64,000 nucleotides of DNA from NCBI GenBank assembly GCA_027625915.1, contig JANTQA010000045.1, positions 2,418,001 through 2,482,000 of the forward strand, given 5' to 3'. Origin of the DNA: Anaeramoeba flamelloides. Taxonomy: Eukaryota > Metamonada > Anaeramoebidae. The notes under the pieces were generated by a model. That model saw only the letters and a list, made by a program, of their open reading frames with translations. It did no database searches and was not told the origin of the DNA. This document shows, piece after piece, positions 24,253 through 35,465 of this stretch (positions are counted from its first letter, which is position 1; each line of letters begins with the position of its first letter). The translations under genes and the position numbers were made by a program.

Positions 24253-24935
24253 CAGTGATGTAAATAACCCATATCAACAAGCTTTAACCCATTACAAAAA
24301 TTTAACTCGTGTTTTTTTTTTTTTTTTTTTTTAGACATGGGTATTTGAAGATAGGTAGACTCCAATATATTCTTGGTTCATATTTAAAGTAACTTTAGAG
24401 TTAGATCTTTGATTAATTGAAATATCTCAATAATATCAAATGCTTTTGTTTCAAAAATTTCGTCATATTTTCAGTATTTCCGAGATGAAATGCCTTTTTT
24501 CATAAAAATTACAAAAAATACAATTATTCTCATTTTTTTGTCAAAAAATAACATTGTAATCTTCCAATATCTTTATAATTCTTTTTTAAAATGTATTTAA
24601 AGATCTCTATTTCTAGTTTATATGACCGGTTCCACTTTTAAGGCACAAACTTTAAACGAAATTTAAGACACAAAAATTTCTCAAATTAAGGCACAAACTT
24701 CAAGTCCAGTAAAATAATTTGTATAAAAAAAATTCCAAATTTTGTGACTTGATTTGAGATTTTTTTGTGTCTTAAATTTTGTTGAAAGTTTGTGCCTTAA
24801 ATTTGTAACTGACTGTATACTATTTTCATCCCATCGATTTGTTTCTTTTTTTTCGATAGTTAGCAAATATTTTTTGCATAAGTTAAATTTTTGGTAATGG
24901 GTTAAAATAAAAAACACGGGTTATTTACACCACTG
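24253..24935. repeat. Family B TIR element, copy B2 (contains A2)
   Basis: Starts CAGTGATGTAAATAACCC and ends GGGTTATTTACACCACTG, with TA flanks. It is collinear with 14703-15178 in the same orientation (shared TTAGATCTTTGATTAAT and ATGCTTTTGTTTCAAAAAT), apart from the family A insertion at 24623-24815 and a longer T-run. Confidence 0.88.
24623..24815. repeat. Family A TIR element, copy A2 (nested in B2)
   Basis: Same family as the copy at 12951: GGTTCCACTTTTAAGGCAC at the left, GTAACTGACTG at the right, TA flanks. The left tip is slightly diverged. It splits the family B element 24253-24935, so it is the younger of the two. Confidence 0.85.
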
Positions 24936-25951
24936 TAAATCCTCAAAAAATAATCCAATAAATTGTCTTCGGAGATATCTGAAATAATTCATTTTTAAAT
25001 ACGAAGTCAATTTCATCTCGTAGAAATCATTTCGAGTGCTTTCTTTAACTTTATTTTGATTTATAAACGTATTGGTCAAAATTAAAAACTTTTTAAAACC
25101 CAAAGAATTTTTGGCATATAAAATAATCAAAAAGTAACTAAATTTTAAAAGAGAGACAAAAAAAAGAATCCCCAAAACTCATAATTAACAACAACTATAC
25201 ATGCACTTCTCTTTAAAGATTTATTTAGTTTTGGAAAATTTGAAAGATGAGAGAAATTATTACCGTTTGAAGAAACTTATAAATTTAAAAAGAGAGAATA
25301 ACATTTTTTAGCTTTAAAAAAAAGTACCATACTTTAATGATCAACTCATTAAAGACAAGAAACACACCCAAACATTCCCCTCTAACAAAAATAACAAATT
25401 ATTTCCAAACAGAGGAAAATTGAATCCAAAATTTTAATCGAGTACGATTCATTTTATTTTTTTTTAAAAATCCAAAGAACGCCACAAAATCAATTAAAAA
25501 GTAATATTTTTTTAGAGAATAAGTTAAACTTTCACATTGAAATATGAGATAAACTTTTAATAATGACAATTTGATTTTAAGAGTCTTCTAAAAAGATTGG
25601 TTTTTGAAAATAAATAGATGGTTTAAAATCAAAGTAAATCCGAGAATAAAAATTAAAGTTTTTTCATTTTATTTTTCTGCTTGATTCTAGTTGATGTATT
25701 CTTTTGGAAAAGAATTTAAATATCAAAGCACAAATTTTTTAAATTAGTTATTTGATTTAAGTTGAATTCTTTTTTTGATGTTAAAGATTGAAAAATCGGT
25801 GATACTTTATTTTTTTTTTTTGGTTTTCTTTTATTTGAATGAAAAAAAACAAAAATAAAAAAAAAGTTCAGGGTTACAAAATAAATAAAGAGGAAGTGAC
25901 TATTCCTGATCATTGGTTAATTTAATTTCAAACATTATTTTCAAACAACAT

Positions 25952-26323
25952 TTAATTCTCTTCAAATTCTTTTTGATTTTTTTCTTGTACGATCTCACGT
26001 ATCTTGTCTCGTAGATTAATTTTTTCTCTGTTCAGCCCACCGTTTTCAAGTGAAAAGGCTTCTTGCATTTCTTTATCTGTAAATGGCATGATGACCGTGT
26101 CGTGATGCATTTTAGGATCGTTAGCAAGATCTTCAAGTCTTAAAAATTCTGTTGTTGTCACTTTCTCAACACCTGGAAGATCAGAAATATGACAAAAAAA
26201 GTCAAGATCTTGTTTATTTTTTGTATCTATTTTTGAATGCAAAGATTTGAGTTGAAAGGAATCAATTTGTGAACTATAGTCAAGGCTTGATTTGTCTAGT
26301 TTTCCTTTAACAAGATAAAACAT
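25952..26323 (-). CDS. Unrecognised protein, 123 residues
   Basis: An intact ATG-initiated frame on the minus strand of 123 codons, with a composition clearly more balanced than the surrounding AT-rich DNA, which argues for a real gene. The protein is mixed-charge and soluble-looking, with no signal peptide or membrane segment. It has a conserved-looking centre (DLPGVEKVTTTEFLRLEDLA, then HHDTVIMPFTDKEMQEAF) and a charged helical C-terminus (REKINLRDKIREIVQEKNQK). I do not recognise the family. No other exon was seen up- or downstream. The gene lies alone between uS9 and a long repeat-rich stretch. Confidence 0.7.
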   Translation of the reverse strand: MFYLVKGKLDKSSLDYSSQIDSFQLKSLHSKIDTKNKQDLDFFCHISDLPGVEKVTTTEFLRLEDLANDPKMHHDTVIMPFTDKEMQEAFSLENGGLNREKINLRDKIREIVQEKNQKEFEEN

Positions 26324-26689
26324 AGAGAAATGATAAAAAAGAATAATTCTGTTTGTTTATTTGAAAAGTAAAAGAAAAAACAATTATTATGATTTTATAC
26401 AAAAAAGTTTTTTGGAAAAAATGAAAAAGATATTTATTTTTTTAAAGAGATTATGACAAACAAAGTCCCCAAACACTAAAACGAGAGGGTCTTATTTTCA
26501 ATTTTTTTTTTCTTTGATTGGGTTCATTGTTACACTTTAAAGTAATGAGAGATTCAAATAAAATATTTTAAAAGTATTTTATTGGAAATTTTTTGGATGG
26601 CTAAGTGTTTGAATAATCATTTAATTTGTCTAAATACTCAGAAACTTGTAAAATACATGACTTTTTATATTTTCGTTTGAAAGAACTCT

Positions 26690-27168
26690 TAGTTATCAAA
26701 ATATGCGTTCATAAAGACTATCATCCATCTTTCCAAATACAGTCCGTACTTTTTTTTCTTATTGTTCCAAGTTAAAATCCAATTTGCTCCCCAAATATTA
26801 TAGCTTTGTCAAATCAATTTTGAAAGTAAACTCCTTGATATTTTAAGTAAAATTTAAATTATTAATGTAAATTGTTGAAAATTTTTTATTAATTTCTTTA
26901 TTTTTTTTAAATTTTTTTGTTTTTTTGAAGATATTATTAAAATGTTCTTAAAATAATTAACTCCATTTTTTGAGATAAATTTTCTAATTTGATCCTTCAT
27001 CTTTTGAATTTCTTTTTAAATAATAAAACTAAAAGAAATCACTACAATCTTTAATTACGTGTTTATTATTGGTTTCTTTGCTCGATTAATGTATAGGTCT
27101 TCTATAACAAAAAAATACACTTTTTATTTTGAACATGGATTAAATTCTTATATACGGATTATTTTGAC
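26690..27168 (+). repeat. Family J repeat, copy J1
   Basis: About 450-480 bp. AAAGACTATCATCC and CCGTACTTTTTTTTCTTATT at the left; TTATTATTGGTTTCTTTG, GTCTTCTATAACAAAAAAA and TTTTTATTTTGAACATGGAT at the right. It is collinear with 31437-31900 and, inverted, with 23130-23602. Confidence 0.7.
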
Positions 27169-27789
27169 AAGAGTATGAAAGTTAATTTATTGAATTAGAA
27201 AAATGGTATTTGAGTAACTTTTTTTATCAATAGTTTTAAATTGATCAATCTTGACAAGTTTCGAAAAAAAAAAATTTATTTTTTTTAATCCTTCCTCTCA
27301 TTGAGACAAATCAGATATTTTTACAAATTTTGATTTCTTTCATAACTAATGGGGTTATTTAATATTTAAAAATAATGGTGTGGTAATATTGTTATTATTT
27401 CCTTAGTTATTATTTGATTAATTTTTTTTCAAAGCTTGGAAGTAAGGTACTAATAAAAAGTGAAAGTTTATTCAAACCTAAAAAAAAAACCAATTTATTT
27501 TTCTTTATTTTGTTTTTACCTATAGCTAAATTTTTCTAATTTGAGACAAATGGATTTATTTCAGTTCCTCGTCAATTTAATTTAATTTAGACCCATTTTT
27601 AATTATTTTGTTAACCTTGATATTTGACAAAGTAACGAATTTGTTCGATTCTTTTATTCTACATATATATTTTTTGTAAATAAAGAAAAAAAAATCCAAG
27701 AGATAAAAAAGTGACGAATAGTGTAACCAACACATTTTTTTACAAAATTTCTTTTCACCGCTATTCAAATTGAAAATTGTGTGTAGATC

Positions 27790-27972
27790 TCACTGGTATT
27801 TGAATTATAAAAAGGAAAAAATTTTCACTTCCTTTTCCAGATTTTTCATTACTAAATAGAGTTTTCAAAGAAATAGTTTGTAATTTTGGTCTCTAGTCTC
27901 TATTTGAAAAGGGTTAGGTTATTTGAATATGAAGTGAAAATTGTTCCCGTTTATAATTCAAATACCATTATG
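27790..27972. repeat. Family E TIR element, copy E2
   Basis: About 183 bp. Left arm TCACTGGTATTTGAATTATA followed by AAAATTTTCACTTCCTTTTC; right arm GAAGTGAAAATTGTTCCCG then TAATTCAAATACCATTATGA. Non-coding. Confidence 0.78.
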
Positions 27973-28599
27973 AGTTTTTTATGAAAAAATCCCCATTTTT
28001 TTGTCAATATCTGGATTTTAGAAATCTCTCATATAACCGAATGCTTATATGTTTTTGATTGTGGGTAGTACTAATAAAAATAGTTTTTTTTTTTTTTTTT
28101 TGGAATTTCAAAAGAAATATACTTAAATCTATTGGATCTACCCTTAAAATTTTATCTTTAACTTTTATTATTATTTTTGATAATTTTTATTAAATTTATC
28201 TGTTTTAAGTGATTAGCGTTCAACCAAATGGTAGTCGAGATCAAAGTGTATTGTAATTATGTGTAAGTGGGTTACTTATATATAGTTCAAATATCTTGAA
28301 AAAATGGATTAATCGAATAGTTATATTTGTTTACCTCATCAAATAAAAATAATTCTTGTATTAGTAAAACACCCAATAATTTGAGAAAAAAATCTGCAAT
28401 TCACCACAAATTTAAGGGTTGAATTATTAAATTTTCAGACTCCAAGGTTGCAAAATATCTTTCTAATATTTGACACAAAATGTATATTAATTGCTAAAAA
28501 AATCAATTTTTTTGAACAATTACATAATTAACCAATAGATTTTTTTTGACAAATTATTTTAGAAAAAATATGGAAATATATTGATTTTACAATTATATT

Positions 28600-28930
28600 T
28601 ATCAAAAGGAAGCAAATCAACCAGTCTCGGGGTTTTTATGTTGGTGATTATTGATTTAAACTTTGAAAATAAAAAAAAAATAGTTGCTTTTGAAGTTCTT
28701 AGTCTGAATTATTAAATCGAAGAATGAAATACTATTATTTTGGTTTTCTATTTTTAGATTTGGAAAAGGAACTAAATATTTTTTTTTAATAGTGATTATT
28801 AGTAAAAAATGTAATAATTTATTCTGCAATAAGATTTATAATTGATTTTTCAGAGGTTATTTAGCCATGGGTGTCTAATGCCATTTATACCCAATTACAA
28901 AATACTTTGATTAAAGAGAAATATAGGGTG
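28600..28930 (+). repeat. Family L repeat, copy L1 (uninterrupted)
   Basis: TGATTATTGATTTAAACTTT, TTATTTTGGTTTTCTATTTT, TAGATTTGGAAAAGGA and AGTGATTATTAGTAAAAAA are shared with 38935-39450. At the point where L2 holds an E element, this copy runs straight through. Confidence 0.6.
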
Positions 28931-29033
28931 AATCTAAAACTATAAAATGTTTAAATATTTTTACATTTTGAAAATTTTAATATTATTTAACAACTGATAT
29001 AATCTTAAAATGACCTTCCAGAAAGATAATTTA

Positions 29034-29491
29034 CTGTTGAGAGAAAAATGTTGGACACAGAAAAATGGTTGGACACCATTTTTAATTGGGAACATTAGTA
29101 AAATTGAAAATCAAATCCTATTTATAACTTGCTGACTTTTATATAAATCCAGGTTTAAAGGTGTTACAAGTTCATTAATCTGTGGTGTGTGTAGAATACT
29201 CATTTGGATGTTTGATAACTAAAGTAGATCATGCTATTTTAACAAAAAACCAAGTTCTCGTAAAGTTTACTATTAATTCTGAAAATGGTAATTTTTAAAC
29301 TTGCTTTAGATTATAATAGATAAGATTTTGAAAAAGTAGAATTACATTGATCCTTATTTTAATAAGTAGATTATTGTTATTTTCTTTAGTTATTTCACAA
29401 ACAATTGAATTTAAAAATCATTTTCAGTAATGTTCCCAATTAAAAATGCTGTCCAACCATTTTTCTGTGTCCAACATTTTTCTCTCAACAG
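29034..29491 (+). repeat. Family C TIR element, copy C1
   Basis: 458 bp. Starts CTGTTGAGAGAAAAATGTTG and ends with its near-perfect complement; the terminal repeats extend about 60 bp (GGACACAGAAAAATGGTTGG, then AATTGGGAACATTA). It is flanked by TTA on both sides, a target duplication typical of PIF/Harbinger-type elements. No coding capacity. Confidence 0.88.
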
Positions 29492-31137
29492 TTAATTATT
29501 AATCTATTATATAATAGATTATATTTTAAAAGGTGAAAAAATGAAGATGGATTATATATAATATACAAATTTCAATTTTTTAAAAAAAAATAAATGGAAT
29601 TTATTTAGATTTAGCAAATATCAAATTTATAAATTAAAATCTAAACAGTGTAAACTTTATTATTCAATTAGAAAGAAATATTCATAATAAAGATATACAC
29701 ACACATGTATTGAAATCTGAGGAATAATCATCGAGATATATATTTTCATATCAAGAAAAATAAACCCTATATTTTAATCTTTTCATTGAATTCGTAAAAA
29801 TATTTAAAAGAGATTGTTTTATAATAAGTGACTGGCAATTTTAAAATTTTGTTTTCTAATTATGAAATGCCATTTAAAATGAAAACCCAAATAGATTACA
29901 AAAAACAATAGCACATATTTTTAATTTTTTTTTTATACCAAGAAGTTTTTGATAACACAAATTAGTAAAAACACAATTTAATGAATGAAAAGGTGAATGT
30001 AGACTCATATTATTCAAAACTTCTCAAATGCATTTTTCTGTTATATTAAATTAAAATTCTTTTTTATTACAAAAACAGGTACCGTACAATTATTTTTTAT
30101 CGAGTAAAATGTTCACAATAATAATTTGAAGGGGGTGGTTCATTTGGCATTCATGTGTAACACCTATCTATTGATTTAGATTTACTAAAATTATTTCGAG
30201 GAAAAAAAGCTTTGGAAATTGAATAAAAAAATAGAAAAAATTTCATCAAAAGAAACAATAAATAAAATGAATAAAAAATTTTGACCAACTTATATAATAA
30301 ATAAAAATGGGAAAATATAGTAAAATGTGATATACTTGACAAACATAAGGCGGTTGTATTCAATTGAAAAAAAAGGTGGATGGAATTTTTGTTTCAATTT
30401 AACAATTTTCAAATTTTCAATTAAAAAAACTTTTTTTTATTTTAGCGATCTATATTAGTATATTATTATTTCTGAGTCCCAAACTAACAATTTTTTGATC
30501 ACATAGACTCTTTACTTAATCACAAAATCTTGAAAGTGACTTTTGAATTATTGAAATTTTAACAAAAATAAAATAAAAATCTCAACAGAAAAACAATTTT
30601 TTCAGAATTTCTGATTAAAACTCTATCAATTTATGATCTTTTCTATACAAAATTCTGAAGCCTGAAATTGATTTTAAAAAAATTCCTTTTTTAAGCAACA
30701 GGTAAACTATAAAGGAAACACGGGGTATAGCAACTGAGACTCAAAATAATGAAAGTTAACAACGTATCACAAGCTAACCTTTTACACGTTTTTAGAACCG
30801 CCTGGCATAAAAAAAATGTGATCTACAAAAAAAAGCGTGATATTTTTTTTGGTAGGTTTTACTATTTTATTGTTCCCATTAAGAAAATCGATCTATTTTA
30901 CTCGCTATTTTTTTAAATAGTTAATAAACATTCAAATGAGAAATAAACCATTTTAATAGGCCATTCAGTTTGTAAAGGTTCTCTTAATTTCAATTCCATG
31001 AATATCGTTTGGGGGGGGTATGTTAAAACTCTCTTACTTTATTATAGATACTTGATCTTTTTGGGAAATTAAAAATTTTTATTTTTTTTTCTTTTTGATA
31101 AAAATGATATTTTAAAACAAAACACCTTATCAAAATC

Positions 31138-31334
31138 ATTATTCCATTAAAAATCAAATTTTGAAAAGAAATATTTTTATAAATTGAAGTTGTCTATCAT
31201 AAGAAAAAAAATACTATTTTAATATTCAGTTCTATAGACTATATAATCTTTGTTTTTCAAAGTATAAAATAAAATAAAAAAAAGTAAAATAATAATTAAA
31301 AAAAAATTGGAAGTTTTATGATAAATTTCAGTTT
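31138..31334 (-). repeat. Family I TIR element, copy I3 (inverted)
   Basis: Reverse-complement copy: AAATTGAAGTTGTCTATCAT and TTTTAATATTCAGTTCTATA match the complement of I1. The termini are eroded. Confidence 0.65.
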
Positions 31335-31436
31335 ATTTAGTGCAAAATAAAAGGAAAATAATTTTCATACAGCTTTTCCAAAAACAAGAGTAATTAAGTG
31401 ATGTAAATATATAATTTATGGATTCAAAAAGTCAAC

Positions 31437-31900
31437 TTACAGTAATCAAAATAATGCGTTCACAAAGACTATAATCCGTGTTTCAAAATATTATCCGTAC
31501 TTTTTTTTCTTCTTCTACCAAGGGAATAACAATCTACTACCAAATAGTATACCTAAGTTCAAATCAATTTTGAAAGTAAAGGTATAGTTAATTCTAGTTA
31601 AATTTAAATTATTAATTCAATTTGTTAAAATTTTTTATAATTTTCTCATTTGTTTTTGAAATTTTTTTTTTTTTTGATTGATTTGAAAATTATAGCAAAA
31701 TTTACTCTATTTTTTAAGATAAATTTTGCAAATCTGATCCTTCATTTTTAGAATTTCTTTTTAAATAATAGAACTTTAAGAAACCAATACCATATTTTTT
31801 TAGGGTTTATTATTGGTTTCTTTGATCAGTTAATGTATTGGTCTTCTATAACAAAAAAACAAGAAACACAACTTTTTATTTTGAAATACGGATTAAACTT
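31437..31900 (+). repeat. Family J repeat, copy J2
   Basis: AAAGACTATAATCCGTG, TCAAATCAATTTTGAAAGTA and CTGATCCTTCATTTTTAGAA shared with J1. The right end TATTTTGAAATACGGATT complements the left AATCCGTGTTTCAAAATA, so the copy has short inverted ends. Confidence 0.75.
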
Positions 31901-32768
31901 TTTTGCACATTTTTTTAGAAAACAGTAAAATTAAAAATTTCCCCTTTTAAAAGTGGGGATTTTGGTGACGGTTTTTAATTCTTTGATAGATTTTTTTGGA
32001 AATTTGAAGAATAATTTTGATCTTGGTATTTTACAATTACCACTCAACATGGAACCGAAATGACATCAATTTCAAATAATAAAATATACCAGACCTTATT
32101 TTTCATACAAATCTTAGCTATATTTTTTATAAAAATGTTTTTGAAAGTAAGATTTACTATTAAATATTGAACTTTCCAAATCGAAAATTTGACAAAAGTC
32201 ATTAGTCTTTTAAAGAATTTGAGTTTTCTCAACTGTTCAGCTAATACTTGGTTCTAAAAAGCCACCTGACAAGATCTGGGATGTCGTCAAAGTGTATTTT
32301 TATTCTTTTTTACTACTTTTTACAATTAAAAATAAAGTGTTTGTTTTTACAAAATTTCTTCGGGGACTATCTTGATGGAATTGAAATTAATTGAATCGGG
32401 CTTAAATGCTTTACTTATAAAAAGATTTTAATCACGATTTAAATTCATATTAATTTTCATAAAATTCCACTTTATTTGATCATTTTTACATAAGTACTTA
32501 ATTAAAATTTTGAAAATATTTGAAAAAAAAATCACTTACTTTTTTTTCTTCAGGAAAAAATAATCAAAAAACTATGATTTCCCAAAGGCTGTGTTTGAGT
32601 TTTTGTTCCATAGAGATTTCAGAAACCATGATTCAATAATTACGTTTTTTTGTTAAAATTTTTTCCCAAAGTGGAAATAAGAAACTCTATAAAACACGTA
32701 GAAACTGATTTTTGGGAGATTAGAAAGTCAATTTTATTTTTACTTTTTCAACCAAATTTAAATTATTA

Positions 32769-34925
32769 ATGACAAAAATTCTTGTTGCAACCGAATTTAA
32801 TGTCACGACAGAGATTTTGTCACAAAGCTCCATAGTTTGTGTACTGGGAAACTGTGAGCAATTAGGTAATTGGGATCTAACAAAGCCTGTTCAATTAGAA
32901 AAAAGGATCGATTCTCAAAATACTGGGCAATTACTTTGGAGCGTAAAGGTTGACCTACCTGAATCACAGGAGGTTGAGTACAAGTATATAATAAAAGAAA
33001 ATGGCTTTGTTGAGCGTTGGGAAACCTTCCCAATAAATAGGAAATTGGTGGTTTCTTCACAAAAAAACAACAAAGAAGTACAAGACAATCTTGGAAATAA
33101 TCCCAAGACTGAAAATGAAAAGACAACCGTTTCGAAATTTGGCTTTGTTGATACACACTACCGAAGGAAATGGATCGATCACGATCTTCTAGTGGAGGAG
33201 ACACTTATTATTTTGCAAATGGACTTGGAAGGAGAAGAGATAATCCCAGGGATTAGTTTGGATGAAGACGTATTGCCAGAAGCAGCTTTAAATAATACAA
33301 AAGAAGAGAACAGATCACAATTTAAGGTAGTTCTAACGGGAAGACTTCAAAAAAAAAAAAATACTTTAAAAGAAAAAGAAAAAGAACAAGAAAAAGAAAA
33401 AGAAAAAGAAAAAGAATACCAGACAAACCGAAATAAATGGGAGACCTATTCAGTTTTAGACACAGACATTTACCAGTATAGGTGTCTATTAAATAATAAA
33501 GATTCATTTGATTTCAAAATACTCTATAAAGAAAAGGAGCTGATTGCAAAAACAACTCTTTCCAATAGCTCTTTGAAAAGCAATTCAGGAAAAATAATTT
33601 TGCCACTGTTTGACACAACACATGAATTAGTTGGGGAGCTCACTTTCAGGCACTACAAAGTTCTGCCATTTCAGGGGAAAAGAAAAAAGCACAACAACCT
33701 TTCAAACACTTTTAGGACCTATTGGTCTCCAAAAAAAGAGCAGGTCTATATAGGGCATCGTGGATCAGGCACCAATAAAGGGTGGTCCCGTGTCCAAGAA
33801 AATTCAATTCTATCCTTCCAATTGGCACAAAACTCAAAGGTTTTTGATTGGATCGAGTTTGATGTGCAACTCACGAAAGACCACAAGGTTGTGATAGCTC
33901 ATGACTTTCATGTTACAATTAAACAAGAATCGAACGTCTTGAAAATTCCGATCTGTAAAATGACTGAAAAGGAGTTTTTTTCTCATCGGCAAGACAACTT
34001 TGCGAGTCTAAAAGAGAAAAATTCCCCAAAGAACAAAAAAGTAAATAAATCTGAAATTTTAGTGAAAACTGGGGATAACAAGAACAATAACAATAAAACC
34101 AATACAATTAATAAGAAGAAGGAGAACAAGAAGAACAATGGAACGAAGAACAATAATCAGAAGAAAAACAACAAAAGCAATAATACGAAAAAAAATTATG
34201 TAGGATTGGACTACAGCACGAACAGGTCTGTGCAAAAAAATACGCCACTGAATAAAAAACCAAAAATAAAAGCTAAAAGCTCAACAGACATAGTTTCTCT
34301 TCTGGAAAAGGAGACCAAGGAACAAAAAAATGGCGAAGAGAAAGTGCAAACAAATGGCCAGAGACGATTGATAATTGATCGTTTTATTAATTTAGATCAT
34401 ATCTTCCAACAATTGAAAAATGATTTAAATTTCAATATTGAAATTAAATACCCATACACTTTCACTTCAGAAAAAGAATTAAATTACCCTGACCGAAATG
34501 TGGTTGTCGACAAGGTTTTAGATGTTGTTTTAAAATATTCCAAGGGCAAAACACCAAAAAGAATTATTTTTAGTTCCTTCGATCCAATCATATGCCTAAT
34601 GGTGCATTGGAAACAACCTAAATTCCCAGTATTTTTTTTGAACCACGGTGGCAGAGAGCTTTATGAAAACCCCCTAATGAATTCCTTGGAACACGCACTG
34701 CATTTTTCGAGCAAATCAAATTTTAAAGGTATAGTGTGCTTTACAGAGCCATTATTAGATGACCTTACCTATGTTCAAAGAGTACACGACCATAATTTAG
34801 TTTTATTTACTTATGGCGATCAAAATAATGATAAAAAATATTTACAGATCCAAAAAAATCTCAAAGTGGACGGCATTATTGGTGATAAAGTTGCAAAGAT
34901 TAATCTAAAATCAACTCAAAAGTAA
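32769..34925 (+). CDS. Glycerophosphodiester phosphodiesterase with CBM20 domain (GPCPD1-like)
   Basis: A single-exon gene of 718 residues. Residues about 5-95 form a CBM20 starch-binding-type domain (CVLGNCEQLGNWDLTKPVQL, then VEYKYIIKENGFVERWE). From about residue 328 a GDPD catalytic domain begins: YIGHRGSG with the catalytic His, then VQENSILSFQLA, WIEFDVQLTKDHKVVIAHDF with the metal-binding Glu-x-Asp and second His, NIEIKYP, IIFSSFDP, and VDGIIGDKVA near the end. The CBM20-then-GDPD order is that of human GPCPD1 and its relatives, which hydrolyse glycerophosphocholine to choline and glycerol-3-phosphate in the cytosol. No signal peptide is visible, which fits. An Asn/Lys-rich insertion at about residues 410-540 (34000-34380) splits the catalytic domain between the HDF and EIKYP motifs. 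A KEKEKE stretch lies at 33360-33420. Substrate preference is inferred from the family. Confidence 0.93.
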   Translation: MTKILVATEFNVTTEILSQSSIVCVLGNCEQLGNWDLTKPVQLEKRIDSQNTGQLLWSVKVDLPESQEVEYKYIIKENGFVERWETFPINRKLVVSSQKNNKEVQDNLGNNPKTENEKTTVSKFGFVDTHYRRKWIDHDLLVEETLIILQMDLEGEEIIPGISLDEDVLPEAALNNTKEENRSQFKVVLTGRLQKKKNTLKEKEKEQEKEKEKEKEYQTNRNKWETYSVLDTDIYQYRCLLNNKDSFDFKILYKEKELIAKTTLSNSSLKSNSGKIILPLFDTTHELVGELTFRHYKVLPFQGKRKKHNNLSNTFRTYWSPKKEQVYIGHRGSGTNKGWSRVQENSILSFQLAQNSKVFDWIEFDVQLTKDHKVVIAHDFHVTIKQESNVLKIPICKMTEKEFFSHRQDNFASLKEKNSPKNKKVNKSEILVKTGDNKNNNNKTNTINKKKENKKNNGTKNNNQKKNNKSNNTKKNYVGLDYSTNRSVQKNTPLNKKPKIKAKSSTDIVSLLEKETKEQKNGEEKVQTNGQRRLIIDRFINLDHIFQQLKNDLNFNIEIKYPYTFTSEKELNYPDRNVVVDKVLDVVLKYSKGKTPKRIIFSSFDPIICLMVHWKQPKFPVFFLNHGGRELYENPLMNSLEHALHFSSKSNFKGIVCFTEPLLDDLTYVQRVHDHNLVLFTYGDQNNDKKYLQIQKNLKVDGIIGDKVAKINLKSTQK

Positions 34926-35465
34926 TAAACAGTCGAAAGAATGGGTTAATATGCCTCTACAGCCTTAACGGGCGAAATATTGCTGAAATTCACAACAAAT
35001 GATTAAACAAGAAAACCCAACAAAATTAAAAATTTCAAACTTATTTTTGAAATATTAATTTAAAGTATCATTTTTAATCAATCAGATATTCATTTTTAAA
35101 AAAGTGGATTCAAAGGGTATTAAAATGTGTTCATGGATTTGTTTCATTTCATCTTTTTAAATATTTCCAACATACATTTTTAAATTTTTTTTGGATCCAG
35201 TTTTTGAAAATGACTTGAGGAATAAAAAGAGGTTTAATTAATCAAAAAAAAAAAAAAAATTACATCAAGAGAAATTATCCCTTAAAAATAAAAAATTCAA
35301 AATTTTCAAATTTTAATCTTTAATTTTTACAAAAAAAAATTCTTTATAAGATTAAATAGTCTCAATTTCGTGTTTTTGAAAAGATCGGTTATATATTTTT
35401 ATTTAATTTCTTCACAATCAACACTTATTAAAATAATTTTAATTTTTTTTTTTTTTTTTCTTATT

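Larger units (their letters stand above)
22444..25951. other. Gene-free stretch upstream of uS9, with J3 and B2/A2
   Basis: The part next to uS9 (22444-22900) is somewhat less AT-rich and presumably holds its promoter. Open frames on both strands at 22573-22878 overlap each other and neither has a recognisable domain. The rest holds J3 and B2 with nested A2. Confidence 0.55.
26324..32768. other. 6.4 kb repeat-rich stretch before the GDPD gene
   Basis: Holds J1, E2, L1, C1, I3 and J2. No exon was recognised. The 70- and 63-codon frames here (30151-30363, 27577-27768, minus strand) look like chance openings. Confidence 0.55.

Noticed and set aside
28205-28275. Possible tRNA-like sequence
   Set aside because: A GGTAGTCGAGATC block resembles a D-arm by eye, but no acceptor stem or T-arm could be paired.
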